Positions 1 through 5,031 of a stretch of DNA of 5,641 bases are shown piece by piece; positions within the stretch are counted from its first letter, which is position 1, and each line of letters opens with the position of its first letter. The stretch covers positions 1 to 5,641 of the forward strand of contig JALVUT010000448.1 of assembly GCA_027035445.1 (NCBI GenBank), written 5' to 3'. The position numbers were made by a program, and so were the translations under genes. This DNA is from Thermococcus sp. (GTDB taxonomy: Archaea; Methanobacteriota_B; Thermococci; Thermococcales; Thermococcaceae). Below the pieces are notes generated by a model, which did not search any database, was not told where the DNA came from, and saw nothing but the letters and a program-made list of their open reading frames with translations.

Positions 1-148
1 CCCTCACGCGGGACATGTACTCCTTGTTTGCGTAGACGTGATAGCCCGAACGCTTGAGGGCGTACGTCAGAATTCCCTCGACGGTCTGAATTCCCTGTCC
101 GGCCGCTCCGCCGAGAACTATAGAAACGTCTTCCTTAAACTCAACCAT
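1..148 (-). CDS. 2-oxoacid:ferredoxin oxidoreductase alpha subunit, N-terminal part (continues beyond position 1)
   Basis: Only the first 49 codons are in the window. The visible protein starts [19 protein letters not shown], and the glycine-rich [10 protein letters not shown] stretch at residues 13-22 is typical of the gamma-type domain at the N-terminus of fused alpha subunits of 2-oxoacid:acceptor (KorA-like) oxidoreductases. The later [12 protein letters not shown] segment also fits that family. Such enzymes oxidise 2-oxoacids with CoA to acyl-CoA and CO2, reduce ferredoxin, and work in the cytoplasm with a thiamine-diphosphate-binding beta subunit, which would lie beyond the left edge. 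The ATG is at 148-146; AGTGAT lies 5 nt upstream on the minus strand as a plausible ribosome site. The gene has its own promoter just upstream and is probably not read only from the ACR3 transcript. Substrate (2-oxoglutarate or another oxoacid) cannot be told from 49 residues. Confidence 0.85.
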   Translation of the reverse strand, partial: MVEFKEDVSIVLGGAAGQGIQTVEGILTYALKRSGYHVYANKEYMSRVR

Positions 149-202
149 ATCACATCACTTCCCGATAAGTTCGACTTTTGATATGATAAGGTTTGCAAAT
201 TG

Positions 203-220
203 GGCTTATATAGTTTTCTT
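203..220 (-). promoter_or_regulatory. BRE/TATA promoter of the 2-oxoacid oxidoreductase gene
   Basis: Read on the minus strand the sequence is GAAAACTATATAAGCCC, an A-rich BRE followed by a TATATAA box. A start of transcription about 25 nt downstream would fall near 183-187 and give a leader of roughly 37 nt before the ATG at 148. A second AT-rich element (TTTATAAAAG, 221-229) lies just upstream and could be an alternative box. Prediction from sequence only. Confidence 0.6.
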
Positions 221-257
221 TTATAAACCGAAAATAGTTGGGTGGTGGAGGCAGGAA

Positions 258-1352
258 TCACTCCTCAGCGCGCGTCGGGGCAGCGCTTCCGGTCTCGAAC
301 TTCGCCGTGAAGAGGCCCCTCGTCCGGTTGGCTATCCAGACAAGGCTGAGCATTATCGGCACCTCCTCCAGAACGCCGACGACCGTCGCAAGCGCCGCGC
401 CGCTCTCAAGGCCGAAGAGGGCTATCGCCACCGCCACAGCCAGCTCGAAGAAGTTGCTGGCGCCGATGAATGACGCCGGGGCGGCAACTTTGTACGGGAG
501 CTTCCAGAACCACGACCATCCGTAGGCAATGGTGAATATAAAGTAGGTCTGTATGGTCAGTGGAACCGCTATGAGGACTATGTGGAGCGGGTTCTCCAGG
601 ATTATCCTCCCCTGGAAGGAGAAGAGGAGTGCCAGCGTGAGGAGGAGGCTGACTATTGAGACGGTGCCCAGCTTCGGGAGGAACTCCCTCTCGAACCACC
701 CCCGCCCCCTGGTCCTGAGGATGTGCCTCCTGGAGAGATAACCTGCCGTGAGAGGAATCACCACAAAGAGCACGACCGAGAGAAAGAGCGTGTCATAGGG
801 CACGGGGACCGCGTTGAGCCCCATGAGGAAGCCCACTATAGGGGCGAAGGCGAGGAGGATTATGAGATCGTTGGTAGCGACCTGGACGAGTGTGTAGAAC
901 GGATCCCCGTCGGCCAGATAGCTCCACACGAAGACCATCGCCGTGCAGGGCGCGGCCCCTAGGAGTATTGCGCCCGCTATGTAGTCCTTCGCCAGCGAGG
1001 GCTCAATGAGGCCGAGCTTCGCCGAGAAGAGAGCGCCTATGAAGAAGGAGCTTATGAGGAACATGCTGAAGGGCTTTATCAGCCAGTTGGTCATCCACGT
1101 GACGGTTAGGCCCTTGAGCATCTGCCCCTTGTGCACCTTCCTTATCGCGGAGAAATCCACCTTGACCATTATGGGGTATATCATTGCCCATATCATCACC
1201 GCTATGGGCATGTTGACGTTCGCAACGGTGAGCTTTGAGAGGGCCTGGGGGAGCGCCGGGAAGAGCTTCCCGACCGCTATCCCCGCGACTATGCAGAGGA
1301 GAACCCACAGCGAAAGGTACTTTTCGAAGAGACTCAGCCCTTTCTTCCCCAT
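258..1352 (-). CDS. ACR3-family arsenite efflux permease
   Basis: A 364-residue integral membrane protein of the ACR3 family (BART superfamily), which exports As(III), and sometimes Sb(III), using the proton motive force. About ten hydrophobic segments span the protein. The family signature GAAPCTAMVFVWS at residues 133-144 contains the conserved cysteine of the fourth membrane segment (Cys136), and GASNFFELAVA at 297-307 carries the conserved glutamate of the ninth (Glu303); both are known to matter for transport in characterised ACR3 proteins. MIWAMIYPIMVKVDF at 53-67 also fits the family. An upstream ATG at 1439 would add 29 unlikely residues; I chose the ATG at 1352 because AGGTGA precedes it by 5 nt and a TATA box lies further upstream. 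Length is normal for ACR3. No arsR, arsC, arsA or arsM gene is recognisable in the window, so the pump appears to stand alone. Confidence 0.93.
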   Translation of the reverse strand: MGKKGLSLFEKYLSLWVLLCIVAGIAVGKLFPALPQALSKLTVANVNMPIAVMIWAMIYPIMVKVDFSAIRKVHKGQMLKGLTVTWMTNWLIKPFSMFLISSFFIGALFSAKLGLIEPSLAKDYIAGAILLGAAPCTAMVFVWSYLADGDPFYTLVQVATNDLIILLAFAPIVGFLMGLNAVPVPYDTLFLSVVLFVVIPLTAGYLSRRHILRTRGRGWFEREFLPKLGTVSIVSLLLTLALLFSFQGRIILENPLHIVLIAVPLTIQTYFIFTIAYGWSWFWKLPYKVAAPASFIGASNFFELAVAVAIALFGLESGAALATVVGVLEEVPIMLSLVWIANRTRGLFTAKFETGSAAPTRAEE

Positions 1353-1365
1353 TTCCTTCACCTTA

Positions 1366-1389
1366 TTATTTGAATAGATGCTCAAATAA
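1366..1389. promoter_or_regulatory. Inverted repeat between TATA box and start of ACR3: candidate operator
   Basis: A perfect 8-bp inverted repeat, TTATTTGA and TCAAATAA, is separated by 8 nt. It overlaps the downstream half of the TATA box and the expected transcription start and ends 13 bp before the ACR3 start codon. A protein bound here would block the polymerase or TBP, so it fits an arsenite- or redox-responsive repressor site. No matching regulator gene is adjacent, and the AT-rich composition weakens the argument somewhat. Confidence 0.45.
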
Positions 1390-1399
1390 AAAGGTTTCC
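1384..1399 (-). promoter_or_regulatory. BRE/TATA promoter of ACR3
   Basis: On the minus strand GGAAACCTTTTTATTT joins a BRE-like GGAAA to a TTTTTATT box, close to the pattern of strong Thermococcales promoters. Transcription would start about 25 nt downstream near 1362-1366, leaving a short leader of about 10-14 nt that holds the AGGTGA ribosome site. Confidence 0.6.
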
Positions 1400-1431
1400 A
1401 GAACCTTAGGTTTACATCCCCATTGTGGCAT

Positions 1432-1640
1432 ATGGACAATATAGACTACTGCGGCAAGAGGTTTAAACCCCACCTCCAAGTTCCCGTGGGACTGGGGGCT
1501 CGACAACCCCTATGAGAAGCCCATTGAGAAGTACCGGGAGGTGAGGAAGGCGCCGCGTCCTGAGGTTCATCGAAGACCTGAAGACCAGGAAGAGCAGGGG
1601 AAAGATAATAGAGCGAAAGAATCTTTTCAGAATTGAATAG
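1432..1640 (+). pseudogene. Frameshifted remnant of a small plus-strand gene, family not recognised
   Basis: Coding-like DNA on the strand opposite to all intact genes. A frame open at 1475-1557 reads SKFPWDWGLDNPYEKPIEKY and continues EVRKAP; from 1557 a different frame reads VLRFIEDLKTRK, then SRGKIIERKNLFRIE, and stops with TAG at 1638-1640. Both pieces use Thermococcus-like codons with mostly G or C in third position, and they join into a sensible acidic/basic helical protein if one frameshift near 1550-1557 is removed. A possible beginning is MDNIDYCGKRFKP from ATG 1432, which needs another shift near 1468-1475. The whole would be about 65-70 residues, a size common for antitoxins and other small accessory proteins, but I do not recognise the family. 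I see no ribosome site. A sequencing error is an alternative to real decay. Confidence 0.45.
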
Positions 1641-1684
1641 CGGGCATCCTTTGATGTTCAGGATTTTGCGTCCCACCGTTCCTC

Positions 1685-2119
1685 TCAGTCCCTCTTTGGA
1701 GGGTCCTGTTCCGGCGTTGCTGTTACCTCCTCCTCGCTGAGGTGGTTCTTGGGCATTATCTCATCCACTATCTCAAAGGCCTTCTTCGCGACGCGGCCCT
1801 TCGCCACCCACTTCTTTATGTACTCCTTCGGCGGGAACTCGATGGCGTCGCAGGGGCATATCATCGCGCAGGTGTTGCAGCCGACCATGCAGTTGTAGGG
1901 CCTCGCAACCACTGGCTTCCCTTCCTGGACGTCCCAATCGAAGACACGCCTGCCGCAGGTAATGAAGCATATTCCGCAGCCGGCGCAGACGTCGTAGTTG
2001 ATCTTTGGGTACCACTCTATCTTCTTCCTCTCAACCCCCCACCAAGGGACAACGCTCAGGTCCTTGACGGGCCTCCCGAGGGCGTCCTTCCCTATGACAG
2101 GAGCATCAACGCTGGACAT
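1685..2119 (-). CDS. 2[4Fe-4S] ferredoxin-like protein, 144 residues
   Basis: A small iron-sulfur protein for cytoplasmic electron transfer. The first cluster motif is Cys45-x2-Cys48-x2-Cys51-x3-Cys55 (CAGCGICFITCG) and the second Cys77-x3-Cys81-x2-Cys84-x3-Cys88-Pro (CMVGCNTCAMICP), so two cubane clusters are expected; Cys90 is extra. The first motif ends in CG rather than CP, and the second has one additional residue between its first two cysteines. Long extensions flank the core: about 40 residues before it (with PWWGVERKKIEWYP) and 55 after it, charged and probably disordered at the end. It is larger than a simple 60-70-residue ferredoxin and may be a subunit or dedicated partner of an oxidoreductase. 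The ATG at 2119 is chosen over an upstream start at 2302 because AGGTGA precedes it by 5 nt and a TATA box is at about 2157. The 2-oxoacid oxidoreductase at the left edge is a likely redox partner, now separated from it by ACR3. Confidence 0.88.
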   Translation of the reverse strand: MSSVDAPVIGKDALGRPVKDLSVVPWWGVERKKIEWYPKINYDVCAGCGICFITCGRRVFDWDVQEGKPVVARPYNCMVGCNTCAMICPCDAIEFPPKEYIKKWVAKGRVAKKAFEIVDEIMPKNHLSEEEVTATPEQDPPKRD

Positions 2120-2152
2120 TTTCTTCACCTCAGTATCTACTAAAAAATTTTG

Positions 2153-2167
2153 TTTAAAATATTTTTC
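2153..2167 (-). promoter_or_regulatory. BRE/TATA promoter of the ferredoxin gene
   Basis: On the minus strand GAAAAATATTTTAAA pairs an A-rich BRE with an AT-only box. Expected transcription start is near 2130, giving a leader of about 11 nt ending in AGGTGA-AGAAA-ATG. Confidence 0.55.
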
Positions 2168-2183
2168 ACATGTTTTTGTTCCC

Positions 2184-2450
2184 AACCGTTGGTTCTGGAC
2201 AGTTCTGTTCAGAAAATTCGATAGATTCGAGTCGGGAACGGACGGGTCGAGCTTCACGGAGTCCCTGGAGGAGTGGGCGATGATCAAAGCTGAGGAATGC
2301 AAGGATACCTATGTGGAAGAGAGGTAGAAGCCGCTTTGCCAGCTTCAATGGGGAAGTGCTACTGCATAAACTCTGCCTCGCTGAGGTTCATACTAGGGGG
2401 GTGAACTGAGAAGGTACGGGTACGTGGCCTACGAGGGGCTGTTCAAATAA
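2184..2450 (+). pseudogene. Broken plus-strand gene remnant spread over two frames, family not recognised
   Basis: The 362-bp space between the ferredoxin and DUF302 genes holds coding-like DNA on the plus strand. One frame reads FRKFDRFESGTDGSSF, then TESLEEWAMIKAEECK and DTYVEER, and stops with TAG at 2325-2327. The next frame continues directly as RSRFASFNGEVLLHKLCLAE, then VHTRGVN, and stops at 2407-2409. The first frame resumes at about 2400 as GELRRYGYVAYEGLFK with TAA at 2448-2450. The second crossing falls at a run of six G (2396-2401), a typical slippage site. Pieces abut without gaps and use Thermococcus-like codons, so they look like about 85 codons from the C-terminal part of one gene carrying two compensating frameshifts plus a lost 5' end. 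No start codon with a ribosome site is visible. I cannot name the family. Confidence 0.45.
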
Positions 2451-2455
2451 AAAGG
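2445..2455 (-). terminator. T-rich terminator candidate after the DUF302 gene
   Basis: On the minus strand CCTTTTTATTT begins 26 nt after the DUF302 stop codon. Archaeal polymerases end transcription at such T-rich tracts without needing a hairpin. It would close the Trx-CcdA/DUF302 operon. Confidence 0.4.
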
Positions 2456-2481
2456 GGAATGGCTCAGGGCTCCTCTCTGAC

Positions 2482-2814
2482 TCACCTGACGATCTTAAGG
2501 GGCTCCCTGACTATGTCCAGCACGTCGGCGGTGTTTATGGCGACGTAGGTTTCGCCGTCCTTCTGGTAGAAGAGCACCGGGCAGGGCGCGAAGGAGCCTA
2601 TCTCATAGTCCCCCTTCGTCATCTCGTAGAATATCTTAGGATTGCAGACCAAGAGGATCCTGTACGGCTCCATATCGACGCCGACCTTGGACTTGACGAC
2701 GTCGCTCGGCATGACCTCCAACACAACCCTGTAGCCCTTCTCCTCCAGTTTTGCCTTAAACTTCTCTTCGGCCTCCTCGAGGCCCATATCGAGTTTCCTC
2801 CTGTACCTGTACAT
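2482..2814 (-). CDS. DUF302 family protein
   Basis: A 110-residue soluble protein that matches the DUF302 family: an N-terminal helix (GLEEAEEKFKAKLEEKGY, residues 11-28), a strand with VVLEVMPSDV, then the typical YRILLVCNPKIFYEM (51-65), the IGSFAPCPVLFYQKDG region (72-87), and the closing INTADVLDIVREP. Two cysteines, Cys57 and Cys78, lie in the core strands and could act in thiol chemistry. The biochemical role of DUF302 is not established. The gene starts 12 nt after the Trx-CcdA fusion ends on the same strand and lacks its own promoter and a strong ribosome site, so it is probably translated by coupling. The ATG at 2814 is preferred over TTG at 2817. Its place in this operon suggests work connected with extracytoplasmic thiol or sulfur redox, but that is inference. 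Confidence 0.85.
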   Translation of the reverse strand: MYRYRRKLDMGLEEAEEKFKAKLEEKGYRVVLEVMPSDVVKSKVGVDMEPYRILLVCNPKIFYEMTKGDYEIGSFAPCPVLFYQKDGETYVAINTADVLDIVREPLKIVR

Positions 2815-2826
2815 CAAACCATCTAC

Positions 2827-4101
2827 TCAAAGCTGTGAGAGCGATTCAAAGAGCGAGCTCCAGAGTTTGAGCGGCGTGAGCTCCGTCAGCATCAGCAGGC
2901 CGAGGGCTATGAGGAGGATTCCAAGCGCCATCTCCCACCTCGCCTTTTTTGAACCGCTGAGGGAAAGCTTTCCTGAGAGCAGCTTTCTGTTGATCCACTC
3001 ACCGAACTCCTTTGAAGCCGTGAGCAGGTAAACGGTGAGGCTCATTCCCAGGCCGTAGGTTCCCATCACTATAACTCCCTTAAGTGCATCCCCGCTGAGA
3101 GCTGCCGTTATGACAGCAAAGCCCACGTAGGGTGCTATACAGCCGAGCCACGTCGCTCCCAGAGCTGAGCCGAGGGCAAAGTCGTAGGCGAGGCCTCTTT
3201 TGGAGGAAACCCTCTCGGCGGGGGAAAAGCTGAGGAGCCTTTCAAGTCTCGCACTGACGCGCTCGCTCACGAAACTCGCGCCTATGGCTATGAACCCAAC
3301 GCCACCGATGAGGTAAAGCGCCCCCTGTATCCCCGAGGCGTAGTTCCCAAGGCTCCCGACTAGGGCGCCAAGGAGGGCGAAGGAAGCTACCATCCCGGCT
3401 ATTACCGCCTCGACCTTCCTCCTCGCGAAGGTTAGAGAGAGTGTCCCTACTATAACCGGAAGCACACAGGGTGAGAAGACGCTAACGATACCGGCTGAGA
3501 ATATCGGGAGGAGAACTGCGAGGCTGAGGCCACCTGTCCTCTGTGTCCTCTCAGGTCTGGCCGTCTTTGTGCTGCTTATTCTGCTGTTCCCAACCGCCTT
3601 TTCAACGAGGAACGCCAGCCCATTCGGGTTGAGGGCACCAACCGCAACTCCCTTCAGCACCATAGTTCTATTCTCGGCCTTGAAGATAACCATTGTTGGC
3701 GTGCCGGGAACGCCGACGCTTATCTCCTCACCGGCCTTTTTCGGTGTATAATAACCGCTGTTATCCGGCTGAATGACTATAACCGGCCCGTCAACACGGT
3801 AGCGGAGCGTTGTTATTCCCCTGCCTCTGTAGACATCAACCGCCACCAGAACGAGACCGTTGAGAGCTTTTTCTGCTGTTTGGGTGGGAAAGACACTTTC
3901 TTTCATGTACTGACAGGCGGGACAGCTCTCGGAGTGGTAGAAAATGAAGAAGTACTGACCTTCATGGGACTTAATCAGAGCATTGAGCCCGTTCTCGCTT
4001 GAAACTGTATGAAACTTAAGCCCGCCATATGAAACCTCACCACCGGCCGCAAATCCCACAAAGAGTAGAGAGAAGATGAAGATTAAAAGCGCCATTTTCA
4101 C
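2827..4101 (-). CDS. Secreted thioredoxin domain fused to CcdA/DsbD membrane domain
   Basis: A 424-residue two-domain thiol-disulfide exchange protein. Residues 1-20 form a signal peptide or membrane anchor. A thioredoxin-like domain follows at about 25-170, with active site CPAC (Cys60, Cys63) in HSESCPACQYM and the cis-proline loop GTPT at about 133-136. After a polar linker, a CcdA/DsbD-beta membrane domain with about six helices runs from about 193 to 407, with redox cysteines in FSPCVLP (Cys212) and LGCIAP (Cys321). Such proteins take electrons from cytoplasmic thioredoxin and pass them across the membrane, here presumably to the attached thioredoxin. The order is thioredoxin first, then membrane part, with no C-terminal thioredoxin as in bacterial DsbD. 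Start: a GTG at 4101 has AGGTGA exactly 5 nt upstream, like other genes here; GTG 4110 and ATG 4095 are alternatives. DUF302 follows in the same operon. Confidence 0.9.
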   Translation of the reverse strand: MKMALLIFIFSLLFVGFAAGGEVSYGGLKFHTVSSENGLNALIKSHEGQYFFIFYHSESCPACQYMKESVFPTQTAEKALNGLVLVAVDVYRGRGITTLRYRVDGPVIVIQPDNSGYYTPKKAGEEISVGVPGTPTMVIFKAENRTMVLKGVAVGALNPNGLAFLVEKAVGNSRISSTKTARPERTQRTGGLSLAVLLPIFSAGIVSVFSPCVLPVIVGTLSLTFARRKVEAVIAGMVASFALLGALVGSLGNYASGIQGALYLIGGVGFIAIGASFVSERVSARLERLLSFSPAERVSSKRGLAYDFALGSALGATWLGCIAPYVGFAVITAALSGDALKGVIVMGTYGLGMSLTVYLLTASKEFGEWINRKLLSGKLSLSGSKKARWEMALGILLIALGLLMLTELTPLKLWSSLFESLSQL

Positions 4102-4106
4102 ACCGT

Positions 4107-4112
4107 TCACCT
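4107..4112 (-). promoter_or_regulatory. Ribosome binding site that selects the GTG start of the Trx-CcdA gene
   Basis: AGGTGA on the minus strand is followed by the 5-nt spacer ACGGT and then GTG at 4101. The same motif and spacing precede ACR3 and the ferredoxin, while the ATG at 4095 would have an 11-nt spacer and the GTG at 4110 overlaps the motif itself. Confidence 0.6.
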
Positions 4113-4129
4113 GAGATGATTCTGTAATA

Positions 4130-4149
4130 CCGTTAAAAGCCTTTTTTTG
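4130..4149 (-). promoter_or_regulatory. BRE/TATA promoter of the Trx-CcdA/DUF302 operon
   Basis: On the minus strand CAAAAAAAGGCTTTTAACGG gives an A-rich BRE and a CTTTTAAC box. Transcription would begin near 4110-4115, leaving a very short leader with the AGGTGA site. A weaker candidate, GAAAAAGATTTATGC at about 4179-4193, overlaps the tail of the decayed regulator. Confidence 0.45.
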
Positions 4150-4161
4150 AAGGTTTTTTCA

Positions 4162-4377
4162 TCAGAAGGTCACTGGAGCATAAATCTTTTTCAGGTGCTC
4201 GGCAATCCTTCTCCCCCGCGTACTTAAATTCAAACATCTCTGAAGTCAAATCTCAAGCTCGTTCTCGACAGGCTGTTTGTGCACCTGGAGGGCTCTCCCA
4301 GGCTTACCCGGTTTTTCAATCCCCAAGAGGGAGCACTCATTCCCCTTGCTATGGCTCTTTCTTCGTGGGATGGGAAA
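4162..4377 (-). pseudogene. Decayed winged-helix (ArsR/MarR-like) transcriptional regulator
   Basis: The 378-bp space between the nitroreductase and Trx-CcdA genes holds a minus-strand frame that resembles the second half of a winged-helix DNA-binding domain. It reads LLGIEKPGKPGRALQVHKQP then VENELEI, meets an in-frame TGA at 4248-4246, and continues LQRCLNLSTRGRRIAEHLKK then IYAPVTF, stopping at 4164-4162. The first part resembles a recognition helix plus the following turn (compare the usual pattern S-x-LQxHLKxLVExxLV), with residues apparently missing. The LSTRGRRIAEHLKKI part resembles the wing strand and C-terminal helix (LTxxGRxxAExLKxI). The beginning is unclear: upstream codons to 4377 are open but not recognisable, and no ribosome site is seen. 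The gene lies directly upstream of the Trx-CcdA operon on the same strand, so it may once have regulated it. The plus strand also has a coding-like frame here (LKLVLDRLFVHLEG), which lowers confidence. Confidence 0.45.
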
Positions 4378-4421
4378 TCAGACAGCGGGAGATGCTACGC
4401 CTCAAATTTGTGTGTTCCGAT

Positions 4422-4436
4422 GATATCTATAAAACC
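4422..4436 (-). promoter_or_regulatory. TATA-like element upstream of the decayed regulator
   Basis: Minus-strand GGTTTTATAGATATC resembles a TATA box preceded by CTCCGG rather than an A-rich BRE. Its distance would suit transcription start near 4405, ahead of the decayed winged-helix frame. It may be a relic of that gene's promoter. Confidence 0.25.
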
Positions 4437-4443
4437 GGAGCAG

Positions 4444-4448
4444 AAAAA
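4444..4448 (-). terminator. T-tract terminator candidate after the nitroreductase gene
   Basis: A run of five T on the minus strand (CTGTTTTTCTG) about 32 nt after the stop codon of the nitroreductase gene, with a further T-rich stretch (CTATCTTTATTAG) nearer to it. This fits archaeal termination at oligo-T. Confidence 0.35.
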
Positions 4449-4479
4449 CAGTGAGGACTGCACTAATAAAGATAGGGGG

Positions 4480-5022
4480 TTAAAGTGCTCTGGCCTCGTC
4501 CCCAAATCTGTTGAGGCTCACCTTCTCCCACTCAACAACCCCATCCCCGTGGGGAGGCTTTTTCTCCGCTGGGTAGCCAACCCCGATTATGCAGAGCACG
4601 CGGTAGTTCTCGGGAATCGCCAGAAGCTCCCTCACGTAATCCTCAGCAGTTTTGCTTTCATCGTGCATTCTGTTCCTTATCTGCACCCAGAAGGAACTCA
4701 GACCGAGATCAAAAGCGGCAAGCTGAATGTGCTCCGCCGCTATGCTTGCATCTTCGATCCAGACATCGCTCCGGCTTTCGTCAGCCGTTACCACAACCGC
4801 CAGCGGTGCCGTGGCTAAACCGGAAGCACCGAGCTTAGCCTTTGAGAGGGCCTTCAGCTTCTCCCTCTCGTCCACCACAATGAAGTGCCATGGCCTTTTG
4901 TTGAACGAACTGGGTGAGAGGAAAGCCGCTTCAAGGAGCTTCTCAACCAGCTCCCGCGGCACGGGCCTGTTCTGAAAGCGCCTCACGCTCCTCCTCTTTC
5001 TTAAAACCTCAAAGAACTCCAT
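4480..5022 (-). CDS. Nitroreductase-family FMN oxidoreductase
   Basis: A 180-residue protein with the features of the nitroreductase superfamily, whose members bind FMN as dimers and reduce nitro groups, quinones, flavins or other acceptors with NAD(P)H. The phosphate-binding RKRRSVRRF is at residues 8-16, the FMN-contacting SPSSFNKRPWHF at 36-47, the central helix DASIAAEHIQLAAFDLGLSS at 91-110, and the closing IIGVGYPAEKK at 145-155. Length is typical. The ATG at 5022 is preceded by GAGGTG with a 5-nt spacer, and this ribosome site overlaps the stop codon of the methyltransferase gene, which ends 9 nt upstream, so the two are co-transcribed and probably translationally coupled. The physiological substrate cannot be told from sequence. 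Confidence 0.9.
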   Translation of the reverse strand: MEFFEVLRKRRSVRRFQNRPVPRELVEKLLEAAFLSPSSFNKRPWHFIVVDEREKLKALSKAKLGASGLATAPLAVVVTADESRSDVWIEDASIAAEHIQLAAFDLGLSSFWVQIRNRMHDESKTAEDYVRELLAIPENYRVLCIIGVGYPAEKKPPHGDGVVEWEKVSLNRFGDEARAL

Positions 5023-5031
5023 GCTACCACC

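Noticed and set aside
1446..1676. A 76-codon minus-strand open frame between ACR3 and the ferredoxin
   Set aside because: It is the complement of the frameshifted plus-strand remnant, with unlikely composition and no ribosome site.
2182..2213. Short palindromes (CCAACCGTTGG and TCTGTTCAGA) upstream of the ferredoxin promoter
   Set aside because: Arms are only 4-5 bp and they lie inside the coding-like remnant; nothing ties them to regulation.
2443..2455. TCAAATAAAAAGG, identical for 13 bp to the ACR3 promoter region at 1382-1394
   Set aside because: Both copies are AT-rich T-tract or TATA-type sequences where chance matches are frequent, and the flanks do not match. I treat one as terminator and the other as promoter.
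4246..4248. The in-frame TGA of the winged-helix frame as a recoded (selenocysteine) codon
   Set aside because: I know of no selenocysteine use in Thermococcales, no hairpin element is evident, and the adjoining helix also appears to lack residues, so decay is simpler.
4306..4325. GGTTTTTCAATCCCCAAGAG, which resembles the end of some archaeal CRISPR repeats
   Set aside because: It occurs once, with no second copy at spacer distance and no palindromic core, so there is no array.
4279..4818. A 179-codon plus-strand open frame beginning upstream of the nitroreductase and running antisense into it
   Set aside because: More than half of it is the complement of the well-supported nitroreductase gene, it lacks a ribosome site, and the protein is not recognisable. 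Its first part (LKLVLDRLFVHLEG) does have coding-like codons, so it remains a rival to the winged-helix reading.
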